From contig NC_135777.1 of assembly GCF_028453695.1 (NCBI RefSeq), positions 19,147,714 through 19,211,713 on the forward strand: DNA of 64,000 nt, written 5' to 3'. This DNA is from Augochlora pura (lineage: Eukaryota; Arthropoda; Insecta; Hymenoptera; Halictidae). Positions 11,921 through 22,800 of this stretch are shown one piece after another. Each line of letters opens with the position of its first letter. Positions within the stretch are counted from its first letter, which is position 1. The notes below the pieces were generated by a model. The model was given only the letters and a program-made list of their open reading frames with translations. It was not told the DNA's origin and did no database searches. A program made the translations under genes and the position numbers.

Positions 11921-13350
11921 GGCAGCCAGTCGGCTGGTAAGAAGTGAACGTCGTCTCTTGTCGAGGCTCGTTAGCCTCGCGTTTACCTCACCGATTCGTC
12001 GATCGTCCCGCGTTGATTGAGAAATCCTTTCAGCTTAAACCGTCCGACAGCCGAGTTTTTATTTTCTTTGAAACCCGATAGAACTCTTCGCCTCGCTGTT
12101 ACCGACCATGTTTTCGGGTGTAAGACGTGTCCGCTTCGAAACATTTCCTTTTCTTTCGGGCCTTCACGGTCTACAAACGAATTCTGGACTGACGAGTTTC
12201 TTTTTTTGGTTTCCTCCATAATGACTAGAGAGAATACGGTTCTGGAATCTTCGAGCAGTGCGAATAGTAATGTGAGTTTTTTGGAACGTTCAGGAAGACG
12301 CTGGCATCGGAATTCTTCGTCATCTGCATGTTTCGCGCGGCGATCGTCGACGTCATCGTTGCGTCATTTCAGTTTTAGTAGATAGCGACACCTGATAGCA
12401 ATTGTTTTATATAGATTTGTTTATCTAGTACTTTTCCTGCTTGATATCACAAATATTTGCATAATGAATAATACTATTTGCATTTTCCTGTATTATTCTT
12501 CTAGTCAAGAGTTGTTGGAAGTAATGTGAAACTTCGGGAAGTGATAAATAATAGCTCACAATAGTGAAAGTTCAGTCCGTTCGCTGCACAATTAATTAAC
12601 TGCAGAAAAATTGAATCGACTGTAGTTGAAGCATTTGTTAGAGCAACAAGTACTTTTCAAAGAGCGGTTTTATTCGAGGCTCGCGCAACGTTTCCGAGAC
12701 CCTCGGTCGACTTTTTATTTATCGGACGCAATTAAAGAGGATTTGGCCTTGGAAGCGCCCCTCTATAGCCCAAGGACCAGCGGTATTTGGTAAATTCCTG
12801 CCGGAAATCGCCCGCGGCGCGGATTATAGTTGAAAGTAGCGAGCGCGTCGGGAGGCGTCGAGCTAGTTACCCGCGAAACCGTGTACATCTGCATAACCGC
12901 AGTCGAGTCGACTTCTAACTCGACTCTGCCCGCCTGGCCGTCTGGCTCTGGTATTTTGCATTAAGCGGCGTTCCTTTGTGCGCCCGAAGGAACACGCTCG
13001 ATATTCTAAATGCATTTTCACGAGCGCGAGTCGAGCGTCGCCGTGCCCGCGCGACTCTCCGGCGATCAGCCTCGCAACAACTTGGAAATATCGTTCCGCA
13101 AGGGCGAAGGAGAATGAAGAGGAGAAGTGGCAGGAGGAGGACGGGAACAGGAGGTGGAGAAGGTGGAGGAACGGTGGAGGGAGTGTGGAGGCCTTCAAAG
13201 AGGCGAGGGTCGAGCCGCGATCCTGTGCTTCACGAGTGGTACTCGACAGACTCGAGTGAACGGTACAATTTCATCGACGGCTCGAGCAATAATCTCGTCG
13301 ACAATGCGGCCGCTCCGCCGTCAGGAACGAGTCAGCTGGCATCTTCGATC

Positions 13351-13410
13351 CGTTCTCGACTCGTCTCGACTCGTCTCGACTCGATTCGACGGGTCTCGAC
13401 TCGTCGGTAC
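13351..13410. repeat. 10-bp tandem repeat, about five units
   Basis: Successive decamers of the form TCGTCTCGAC, with single-base variants. The repeat lies in a GC-rich patch. It has no spacers, so it is not a CRISPR array. Confidence 0.85.
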
Positions 13411-13800
13411 GCCCGTTTCCCTTCCCCGCTTTCGACCGTTCCGCCGGTCCTTCGTCTCTTCAGCGATCGCTCGCCTCTGCAAAAATTTCCATGCACACTG
13501 CGGATAACGTCTCTCCTGCCCCCCCTCCTACCCTTGCCTTTTTCGTCTTCCTCGTCCGTTTCTTCCTATTATCGCATTTCGCGTTTCAACCGGGGGCCAG
13601 ACCGAACGATGACGACACCGACAACGACGAGCTTCTAACCTCGGCTAAACAGATTTTCGTCGACGGGGAACGGGCTTAATGGCGCACGATTAAACCGCGC
13701 CGCGCCCGGAACAATAACTCATTATAATTTTAAACCCGACCGTCCGGCGTCTATTTAAGGCCATAAGCGAAAACGTTGCCTCGTTCCGACCAGTCCCGGC

Positions 13801-13820
13801 GCGCCGCGCCGCGCCGCGCT
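13801..13820. repeat. (GCGCC)n pentanucleotide array
   Basis: Four GCGCC-type units, the last ending in T. A TATTTAAG motif lies about 50 bp upstream, but no gene follows that I can support. Confidence 0.85.
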
Positions 13821-16800
13821 GCTCCTTCTCACTTAGAATTCCCGTCCCGTGTGTCCGGTTTCAGCGAACGACCCGCACACTGTTTCGTCAATTAGCGAGC
13901 TTTTGTTTATCTCGGATTGAAATAGATGCTGGAGCACCGGATCGCGTTCAACGGGAACGCTAGGACGCCTCGTTTTCCACCGCGGAATTATCTTTTATTA
14001 TTGAGTACCTGGTTATTGCACGCGGGGACGCGTCGAAATCTCGGTTCTGAGAATAGCAGACTGTGTGGAACGTCTGCACCGAAACGCGGTGGCAGTCGTG
14101 GGCAGGTATTCTACTTCAAAATTGAAGTCTGTTAAATTATATTGAACTTAATTTATCATGGAGTAAACTCTTCGTTGCACTCCTCTATGTCTTTTCTGAT
14201 AAAGTGTTTCATCGGTTTCGAAATTTTAGAAATTATCTTTGTTCGAATACATCACAATGAAAATGAATTTTTAGTTAAACATTAGCTTTTATTTTTTACA
14301 ATTAATGAAGCCCTGCAGTTGAAGTATGTGCTCGGTGTACGACTTTCCTGATTGGCTCTGGATATCAATGGTACAGGGTCTGCAAGATCCAAGGGTAGAT
14401 TGAAGACAAGGTGGCTAAGATAGCCTTAACCGTTGAAAATCATCCGGTTGCCTTGAAGGCGACAGTTCGACGGTCATTAATCGGAGGACATCACGCGATC
14501 CGTTGTCCGCTGGATCACGCACGTGCCTCGGCGTTAATCGATCTGCGGGCTAGACATATGCTCGGAAATCATACACACAGCGCTCCTTAATCCTCTGAAA
14601 CGATCTCGGATCGGTCCACCGACAGACGCGTTACGCGCAGCCTGCGTCGAAGGGGTAGTAATTTCATCGCCGGCCCGTCATAATCACCGGGTTGACAATG
14701 GGTCCTCTATGAGCCGGGCGACTGGACCAGCTGGCCCCACTCGGTTTTTGCCGGTTGTTCGCTCGGTTTTCGTGCGATCCGGGCACGCACGTGAACCGAG
14801 CCGAACACCCGAACGCTGTCAGGGCCACCCTTGTGTGCCGTCGAACCGGACTCTCCCGGGCCACCGTACGCGGCCTCCCTCTCTTTACACGGCTGGTAAC
14901 ACATGTTGCACGGAGTGTGTCCTATTGTCTCGTGTCCTGCGGTCGCCGTGTTCTGCATACCGGGTGACACCGGGATTTTTCGATCGTCGTCCTCTGCATC
15001 TTCTCGAGCGGCACGCAGTCCGCCCAGCTGCGATCGACTGCTGCTCGCACACGCAAATTACTGTCATCCGCTTTCTATAATGGCCTCGTGAATATTTACC
15101 GGTAGAATAATTGGAGGATCGTCGGACGGAAAGATCGCCGGGGTCTAGACGGGCTGAGTGTTTTAATTATACGATCCGCGACATAATGATGGGACTCCAC
15201 TGGATTTTCACCGACTCGCGATTCCGCTGATGATCGTCGATACATCCCCGTATTCGCTTGTAAAAAGTCTCTGTTCGAGACGTATCTCGCGCTCGTATCG
15301 TTCCAACGCATTTCATGCGGGTTACAGATCGATCTTCAGCAAGGAAATGACATCGAAAATTGAAAAGATCCACTTTTTAAAAAAAGATTTAATATCTTCG
15401 AAATTAACAATAAGATTTTGGTGACAAGTATGTGACGTGAATTTTTAATTTTTGGAAAAGCAAATGTTTTGCTGTTTGCAACACGAATGACGCAGAGATC
15501 ATGAAGAATTGTACAATTTTAGGCGAAATTGAGGAAAAGATGGTATCAAGGTGAATAATGATGTTTCGGCGCGTTGTTCGTGCGGTGGCCACTTTTGAAT
15601 TAATGCGGTGTAGCGGCTTGTTACATGTTCCGTTCTCTGTTATGTTAATTAGCCTGTATTAACAGAAACGACTGCCTCGGTAATAGGAGGAAACACGGGG
15701 CGCTGTAGATTGGCCTTTAATGCTTAGATAAATTCCAGCGGGGCCAAGGAACGCGACACGGAATGGTAGATTAGACGTTCGCAGTCGGACCAGTTTTTAA
15801 GTTTGACAGTTCTATTTGGGAGTTCGCCGCCGTTCCTTGCGCTTAATTCGCGAGAATAAAACTTTCGCCGACCATTAAGCATACCTTTCAAGAACAAGTC
15901 TTCCCCCGGTAGTTCCCGGCTGCGCCGCGACACAGAGGCAATTTGAAACTTTTAATAATTCCACTCAACCACGCGGAAGCAACGTCGGGGCAACGAGAAA
16001 CACCGATCGCGAGCGCAAAAGCGGTGGACACTGTGTGCAAGAAATATGGCACCGGGCGAAATTTAAGGGTCGTTAAAATTGTTATTTTGCCCGGTGATTT
16101 CATTCCATCGGGGTTTATTGTTCGACGCGACCGTTTGCCCGCGCCGCCGCGCGTCCGTCGAAAAAATTGTTCATTTTTAACAATATCGTGGAAACAACGC
16201 GATCCCCGACCACTCGTCTGCATTTTCAATTTTCAGATCCTCGATTTTTTAATGGTGATTGAATTGCTCCCGTCAGCTTTCGGACAGCTGTTGGTAGAAC
16301 GGATGAACATTTATGTTTTACCCCTCTAATGCGTTATACACAATTTGTTTCATTTGCAACGCGACGTTTTATGATTACACGTAAACAAAAGTTAAACGTG
16401 GAGGGTTGAAATGTTTGCACCCTGAAACGATATTCTTTTTGTAAATGTTTTTTTCTTTTCAATGTTTCGAATCATAACATTTGTAATGATTAGAGCTTCA
16501 TAGATTTTAATATTTTCTCAAATGTATGCGATACGAGTATTTATAAATACCATTCGAAAATGATTGAGAATGAGATGTTATACGCTGGAAGAGATCTCAC
16601 AGTTTTGTAATTATAATAGCTCCGAGCGCGAACGGTTGAAGTCCGTGCAGAAATACGTACCGTACAATACGAATTCCGCTACTTCACGGTATCTGAAAAG
16701 AGACAATGGCGGTACGTACGAGGGTTAACGAATGTAGCAATTCATTAAAGACACGTTAAAGAGAGAGAGCGAACGAAGTAATACAGAAGTAGAAAACGCG

Positions 16801-17180
16801 GCTGGAACGGTTCCTCGGCAATTCTCATCCACGACACGTAGCCTGGTCCCAGAAACAACGCCATTTCCGCGTACTGAAAGTTGTAACGTTTGTCCCTACG
16901 AGAATATTCCATGTTTTATTTATTCCCCTCCTTTTCCGGCGTTCACCCTTCTTTTCGTCTATTCTTCTCTCGTCCCGGCCGTGTTTGATTGTCCGGCGTC
17001 TTGACGCGGTCATGAATATCAATGCCGACGAGAGAACAACCCCCGGTGAAAACCGGTTCCGGGCGTTCGGCCGATACATCGCGTCACGATGGTAATTAGG
17101 CCAGGGGTTAATTAACTCACGCGTTCCACTCCCTCCGCGGACTCCGTTCTCTATCCGTCACGATTTCATTCTAACGCGCC

Positions 17181-17189
17181 TATAAATAG
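17181..17189 (+). promoter_or_regulatory. TATA-box-like site with a short signal-peptide-like frame 80 bp downstream
   Basis: TATAAATAG matches the TATA consensus and sits in GC-rich surroundings. Eighty bases downstream an ATG (17261) opens a 24-codon frame to 17335 with a hydrophobic start, MLARGLFLPSCLLSAR. A chance match is quite possible in a window of this size, and no splice donor follows that would extend the frame. Confidence 0.25.
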
Positions 17190-18160
17190 TGGTGCCGCAT
17201 ACACGGACAAGGCGGGGAGGGCACACGCTCGCACACGGAGCCGTTCTTCGTTCTTCTTCAATGTTGGCCCGGGGTCTCTTCCTTCCTTCCTGCCTTTTGT
17301 CGGCACGCGACTACGGAACCTCTTCCCGCGTTTAATTGCAACTAGGTCAGACCTGGATGGAGGGATAATTATCGCGTTCCACGGAATATGGAAATCCAGG
17401 CCGGTACTCGCGAGATTGTATTAAAAACCGTTTTGTCCGAGATCCAGTTAACGTTCGCCAGCGAGCACGATCTCCGCTGCCCTTCCTCCGCGATCCCTTG
17501 GATCGGTTTGAACTCGGCAATTTCGCGTCGGGCTGATGGCTTCGGTGTCGCAATTTTTTTATTTTAATTTCTCAGCTTCGTTCGTGTCTCAACGAAATTG
17601 TCTGATTTCTCTTAAGACTTAAATGAAAGTCGTAAGGCTGATATTAATACCTTTTTCCTGTTTTAATTTTGGAGATAGGAAGTGATCACGCGATCATCTT
17701 CGCTAGGTGGCAGATTTCTAAATAAATGACTATGTCATTCGTCAATAATAGCAGACAGGACTTAGTAAAATATGTCCGCTTGTGTTTAACAATTTCCGTG
17801 CGTCGTAAACAATGTATTTCTGCTGTTTCAAGTCTCAAGTACCTATTTTAGTCAGGTTATGTCTAACTATGCAACAGGAAAGAATCGAAATTTCAAAGGT
17901 TTCAAGCAGGATTAACCACGTAACTAACTTCGATTAACAGCTAAACGGTAACACTGTGTTTTAAGGGAATAACGTTCCACTCGGAAACAAAGTGATGAAA
18001 AACCGGCGTGTTCTGCGGATATTTTCGGAGCCGGCACTCCCATTAGGCGGCGTTAACGCGCATCAAACTTGTAATCTGATTTTTAGCACGTTACAAGTGC
18101 TTTTAAACCGGTTATGCGTTAAACGCTGCCCCCTCGCGCAGAAGCAAAACAAAAGGAGCC

Positions 18161-18183
18161 GAGAGAGAGAGAGAGAGAGAGAG
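18161..18183. repeat. (GA)n microsatellite
   Basis: About eleven uninterrupted GA units. Confidence 0.95.
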
Positions 18184-18340
18184 TAATCACTCGGCTGAAG
18201 TTGGAAGTCTCGCAACCAGTTTCCCAAGAGTCCTTGGTCCAAAAAGTCCCCGGCCGCTATCAACCGGCGTTTTACGATATCTCGTTGCAGATCGTCGCGA
18301 TTCTTCGGTCTCGCTTCTCAAGGTTTATGCGGCGAGATCG

Positions 18341-18360
18341 CGCCGCGCCGCGCCGCGCCG
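18341..18360. repeat. (CGCCG)4 pentanucleotide array
   Basis: Four CGCCG units. It is the same repeat in a different phase as the GCGCC array at 13801, which points to a recurrent microsatellite motif in this genome. Confidence 0.85.
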
Positions 18361-19383
18361 GTTCGGGACGTTAATGGGAATCGGTGCGGGAAACTGCGCC
18401 GATATGCAAACGAGACGCGGTTTAAGCGATCGAAAAAAAATGGACGGTGCCGGCCGAGTATCGTTCATCGAGGATCGATCGAGGCGAATGCGCGTACCGA
18501 GTGCCGATAGGGCCGGGAATAATGATCTTTAGCTTTAAATGCAACTCGGGGGCAGCTCGAGAGCGTGTCGCCGACACGTGTTGCGCGAACGACTACTCGT
18601 AAACAGCTTCTGATAGCCAACCGAACGCCGTTAATCGTTTTATACTTTCTGCGCGTTTCGAATTGTTTCATTCGTCGGAAACGGTTGTTCCGTCGTAAAA
18701 AATCTCTGCTTGCAACAACTGTAGAAAATTTGTATTCCGCATACCGAAAGCGGTACATAAATCATTTTAAATCACGCAATTGTAATAAAAATGATACAAT
18801 TGTATTTCGAATACTGAATTTCTTAACATTCGATTCGCTTATTTTTGTTCGAAATACAGCGCGCGCAAAGTGCGCTATTTTCTAAATGTAGACGGAGTTT
18901 CCTTGGACACTTGTATCTTAACCGAGATACTGTTTACAAATGAGAATATACATTTGTACAATGGGACAGGTTTGCACAGTCCAAGTGGGCAAAAATGTTC
19001 TCCGTCGAGTCTCTGACAGAGTATCCGCGATACTTGAAAGGTTTCTCTCGAAATTACTTTCGCTCGCGTCAAGCATGCAAAGCTGTTTGAACGAGGCGTT
19101 TGCCCGGGAAAAAAAAATTGACGACTGCGACAACGCTCGTTCCACTGGATAAAGATTGAAATGCAAAAATCATTTTACACAAATCATATGGCAGTTGAAC
19201 ACGACAAATTATGTCGTGCTATTGGCAATAAACGACACGCTGATACGGGAATTTAATTTCTACTTGATTATATGCGTGCACGATCGTCCTCGGTGAAGCA
19301 GAACGAATGTTTATCCATCCTGCTGACGATCAGTCGCGCGTAAAAGCCGAGAGAACGAGTGACGTAGCGGGAGAGGGAGAAAA

Positions 19384-19402
19384 AGAGAGAGAGAGAGAGA
19401 GA
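19384..19402. repeat. (AG)n microsatellite
   Basis: Nine AG units followed by GAAAGAAAGG-type purine sequence. Confidence 0.9.
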
Positions 19403-20651
19403 AAGAAAGGGAAGGAAGAACAGGAGGATTAGGTGTATACATTAAAATCAGTTGTAAACAACCGAGCCGCGCTACTGGATAAGCAGCCGAGAACTCGACA
19501 ATGGAGGCGGATAATTGATAAGCGCTTCTCTTTCCTTCCCGCGCGGTATTCAGGCATTTAACAAAGCTGCAGCCAACCATTTAGATGAACATGAATGGAC
19601 CGCGTCCTCGAATCATCCTTCGTATCAAATTCTCCTATTCTCGCGACACTGTCGGTCGAAACTATAAATCTTGAGGGTCGCCGGCTGCGAAGGTTGTTAG
19701 GGGAGAGTTGCTACGTACTTTCTGAAAACATCGATTTTCATTCTATTTCCTCACAGTACACGTCTTCGGGAATATGTCTCTGCAACAGAATATTCGATTC
19801 TGTTCGCGGAAAGAATTCGTTTCAATTTGTACGAATAACGAAGATATCAATCAGCTTCTACGAAATCGGATACGATAATTTTGTTTACGAAATATCTCCA
19901 TGTTAAACATCGGCTATTTTCAAAAACCGGTGTTCGAATCTTTTCTTGCGTAATTATTTCTTTCTAACGTTATTTTTTATTTATTCGTATATTTGTATAT
20001 TTACATAACTATTAACAGTTGGCGTAATGCCGGCGTCAAAATCAAATTGGTTTTATGTCTCTGTTTCCAACGCGCCAAATCAAATAAATTAAAGCAATCG
20101 CGTAAACAGAAATAACATTACGGTAATTTCCAACTTCGGCGAAGTGTGACTAACGTTTCCAGCGTCATCTTGAACCCATTGCGAGGTGAGCAGGCCCGGG
20201 GTCGGACCCAGCGTTGTGCACCGGGTGGCCCGATGGATTATTCATGCGCGCGGTAAACACACGGGGGCACACGCGGCCAATGGAGCGCGGTAAACCGGGC
20301 CCGGTCGGGTCCTGGGACCAACGGGGGCGCATCTGGTCACCACGTGTTCGAACCTTGCCCCATCGGCCCCCGTAGTTCGTTAAATGCCTGGACACGGGCC
20401 GACCAAGAAACCGGCCGGTTTCCCGGGCCAAGGATTCGACTTCGCCCGATTCACGGGCCGCACGTGTTTATCGGCGCCGTTGCAAGGGACGTGTCTCGAA
20501 TTCGCTGATCCTCCTAATATATTGCCCTCGCCTCCTGGCATGAAGAAGCCTAAACGGAGACTATTTGCACGCGGACCAGTCGGCGAAACGAGATTGTCGC
20601 GATTGATCCGTCCGTTTCTTGGAATTACGCCCGCTGCGAAATTTCGCCGGC

Positions 20652-20659
20652 GAACGTTC
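20652..20659. repeat. Target-site duplication, left copy (8 bp)
   Basis: GAACGTTC directly abuts the left end of the Merlin element. The same eight bases abut the right end. The octamer is itself a palindrome. Merlin elements are known for 8-9 bp duplications. Confidence 0.8.
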
Positions 20660-20837
20660 GGCTGTTCTTCCGTTTATGGCCCATCTCAGAATTCGATGAA
20701 ATTTTGAAAATAGGTTCTTTTTTCACTAAAATGACGATTGCCAGAAGGATTTTTGGCGACTCGAAAAAAATTTTTTTATCATTTCAATGTCGCGCTTTAC
20801 TTTACCGACTGACTGACTTACCGACTTTGTACTTTAT
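20660..20837 (+). repeat. Left terminal inverted repeat of the Merlin element
   Basis: Begins GGCTGTTCTTCCGTTTATGG and pairs with the reverse complement of 22181-22348. It is about 10 bp longer than its partner, mainly from extra GACT units (GACTGACTGACTTACCGACT) and a changed A/T homopolymer near 20764. Confidence 0.9.
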
Positions 20838-20918
20838 GTTCGTGCTGTGCGCATGCGTAAGTATGATGCAACAGTTTGTCAAGTGCTTTTAGAGTTGTAT
20901 AAGTCGTATAGTTTAACA

Positions 20919-22000
20919 ATGAGTCATTTGAATTTGTTTTACATTGTAAAAAAAATGAATGATTTCACGTCAGCACTAGAATGGGTGAGAGAACTTGGGT
21001 TAATTCCTACCGAAAAATATTGTGGAAAACATAAGAATCAAATGACGTATGTTGAAGTCAGAGGAAGACTAGGTTGCTTTCGATGCCGTAAAATGGGAAA
21101 ATATGATCATTCGATTACAGCTGCACATAATACATGGTAGTTCTTACTTGGTTCATTATTATTTTTATTATTCTATATGGTAGAATTCTAATTGAAAATT
21201 TTTATAGGTTTGAACGATGCCATTTAAGCATTGAGGCTTGCATGATTATCACTTATGGTTTTGCATGGAAATTTTCATTTGAACTAATGCAACATGAGTG
21301 CTCTATAGTTGAAAATGAGACGGTTTCCTCGGAAACGATTAGCGACAGATTTTCATTCTGCAGAGAAGTATGTACACTTGCTCTTGATAGACGATACGAG
21401 ATGGAAGGTTCAATAGGTGGTCCTGGTATTATAGTAGAAATTGACGAATGCAAAGTTGGACGGAGGAAATTTGAAAAAGGGCGTATACGTGAAGGAGTGT
21501 GGATATTAGGTGCAATTATTGTGGCCAATAATTTTATTTTTCTGAGCGAATCGAGCTTTAATAACTTTGATTTTAACACATTTGTTATCAATGTAGGTAT
21601 GATAGAGCGAGGAGGGAAGAAATATCGATTGGAAATATGTCCCGACAATAAACGTGACGAGATTACGTTAATATCTCTTATTAAAAAACATGTAGAAGTG
21701 GGTTCAGAAATTCATACAGATTGTTGGAAGGGATACATGAATTTAAAAGATCATGGTTATATCCATAAAACTGTGAACCATAGTGCAAATTTCGTAGATC
21801 CGGATAGTGGAGCGTATACACAGAATATTGAATCATCGTGGCGTGCTTTGCGAGCTCGTCTAACTAGAGGTGGAATTAGAAAAGATTCCCTCATAGATCA
21901 TATGTGTGAATTTTTATGGCGCTATGAGGTTAAACAGGCTGGCAAAGATCCATTTTTACAATTAATTGACGATATTAAATATATATATTCTGGAAATTAA
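20919..22000 (+). CDS. Merlin transposase (IS1595/ISXO2-like DDE domain), one 71-bp intron
   Basis: Catalyses cut-and-paste movement of the surrounding element in the nucleus. Exons 20919-21136 and 21208-22000 are joined by a GT-AG intron (21137-21207). Splicing restores the family motif HNTWFERCHLSIE across the junction and gives 336 residues without a stop. A zinc-ribbon-like set, C35-x2-H38 and C53-x2-C56, lies in the N-terminal region. Candidate catalytic residues are D152 (in VEIDECK), D244 (in IHTDCWKGY) and E281 (in TQNIESSWR), i.e. a DD36E spacing. HSANFVDP before the Glu is typical of the ISXO2 fold. I chose the ATG at 20919 because MSHLNLFYIVKK...LGLIP resembles known Merlin N-termini; an in-frame ATG at 20853 would add 22 residues. 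The second exon alone is an open frame of 264 codons. All key residues are present, so it may be functional, though this is inferred from sequence only. Confidence 0.9.
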
Positions 22001-22111
22001 TTTAAAATGTGTAGGATTATTTTAAAAGAGTTATATTCTACGTGTCTCCGTGGAAATAATAATTCAATAAGACTGAGCACCTTCTTTTAACAACAACAAA
22101 ATAACAGTTTG

Positions 22112-22141
22112 GGCTGTTCTTCCGTTTATGGTCCATCTCAG
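22112..22141 (+). repeat. Extra internal copy of the Merlin left tip
   Basis: Thirty bases here repeat the first 30 bases of the element, GGCTGTTCTTCCGTTTATGG and onward, with one substitution. They are in the same orientation as the left end, so inverted relative to the adjacent right end. The match stops at CTCAG. The copy lies between the transposase stop and the right inverted repeat. Confidence 0.85.
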
Positions 22142-22180
22142 GTTATGTGTCTCAGGTATGGTAATTGAAGATATTCTATA

Positions 22181-22348
22181 TAAAATAAAAAGTCGATAAG
22201 TCGGTAAGGTAGAGTGCGACATTGAAATGATAAAATTTTTTTTTCGAGTCGCCAAAAATCCTTCTGGCAATCGTCATTTTAGTAAAAAAAGAACCTATTT
22301 TCAAAATTTCATCGAATTCTGAGATGGACCATAAACGGAAGTTTCGCC
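22181..22348 (-). repeat. Right terminal inverted repeat of the Merlin element
   Basis: Reverse complement begins GGCGAAACTTCCGTTTATGG, against GGCTGTTCTTCCGTTTATGG on the left. The first three bases agree, the next four differ, and the rest is nearly identical to about base 105. After that the two diverge by an A/T-run change and missing GACT units. Confidence 0.9.
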
Positions 22349-22356
22349 GAACGTTC
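22349..22356. repeat. Target-site duplication, right copy (8 bp)
   Basis: GAACGTTC immediately follows the final GCC of the element and matches 20652-20659 exactly. Confidence 0.8.
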
Positions 22357-22710
22357 TGTCTGGATCGTGGAAACGTTTTTTTCGTCTGGAGCTTGTGTAC
22401 ATCGAGCTGCTGAAAAGAAGTTCTACGGGAGAAATGTGTTCCCGCGAAAGTTCCGTAGAGCCAACGTATTTTAAGTAAATAACGTCAAGACTAATACAAA
22501 TACATTCACTGAAAAACGAGAAATGAAATGAAATGAGATTGTTTCACAATTTCTTCATAAAATAGTACCATATTTTCTGTCGAATCATTTTCTGATTATT
22601 TTAACAAATTGATGTTTTTTTATTAGCTTTGAATAACGTTATTAAATCACCATGAAAGTTATGACTCAGTGCAACGTTGGTTTCTTTTCTTAAATCAGTA
22701 TGCGCTGGCA

Positions 22711-22800
22711 CGATTTATATAAATCGTTATATAAATCGTTATTTATTAATCGTTATATAAATCATTATATAAGTATTATACAAATCCTTATGTAAATCGG
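22711..22800. repeat. Degenerate AT-rich tandem repeat
   Basis: About six imperfect units of the form ATAAATCGTTAT, decaying toward the right end. It lies about 360 bp beyond the Merlin element. Confidence 0.8.

Larger units (their letters stand above)
10031..20651. other. Non-coding stretch, no supported gene
   Basis: No supported exon seen. It holds CT/GA microsatellites (10382, 11354, 11851, 18161, 19384), a 10-bp tandem repeat at 13351, GCGCC arrays at 13801 and 18341, and a TATA-like site at 17181. Strongly GC-rich patches (about 12670-13880, 14430-15060, 17020-17560, 18240-18600, 20160-20650) produce long Arg/Ser/Pro-rich frames on both strands that do not look like proteins. Confidence 0.6.
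20660..22348 (+). mobile_element. Merlin-superfamily DNA transposon, 1,689 bp, apparently complete
   Basis: A class II element with long terminal inverted repeats (20660-20837 and 22181-22348), an identical flanking octamer GAACGTTC on each side and one transposase gene read left to right. Transposase type (IS1016/IS1595-like DDE domain), inverted repeats beginning GGC and the 8-bp duplication together fit Merlin. Within the repeats, the 97 bp from 20667 to 20763 differ from the right-hand copy at only two positions. That, with an uninterrupted transposase, suggests fairly recent insertion. Two oddities: bases 4-7 of the right end do not match the left end, and an extra copy of the terminal sequence lies inside the right end at 22112-22141. 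Confidence 0.88.

Noticed and set aside
13351..13410. CRISPR-like repeat array
   Set aside because: Direct decamer repeats without spacers in an animal genome; a simple satellite.
12976..13638. 220-codon plus-strand open frame
   Set aside because: Arg/Ser/Thr-rich low-complexity translation from GC-rich repeats including the 10-bp tandem array; other frames in the same DNA are also open and no domain is seen.
21253..21648. 131-codon minus-strand frame inside the transposon
   Set aside because: Shadow of the transposase coding sequence on the other strand.
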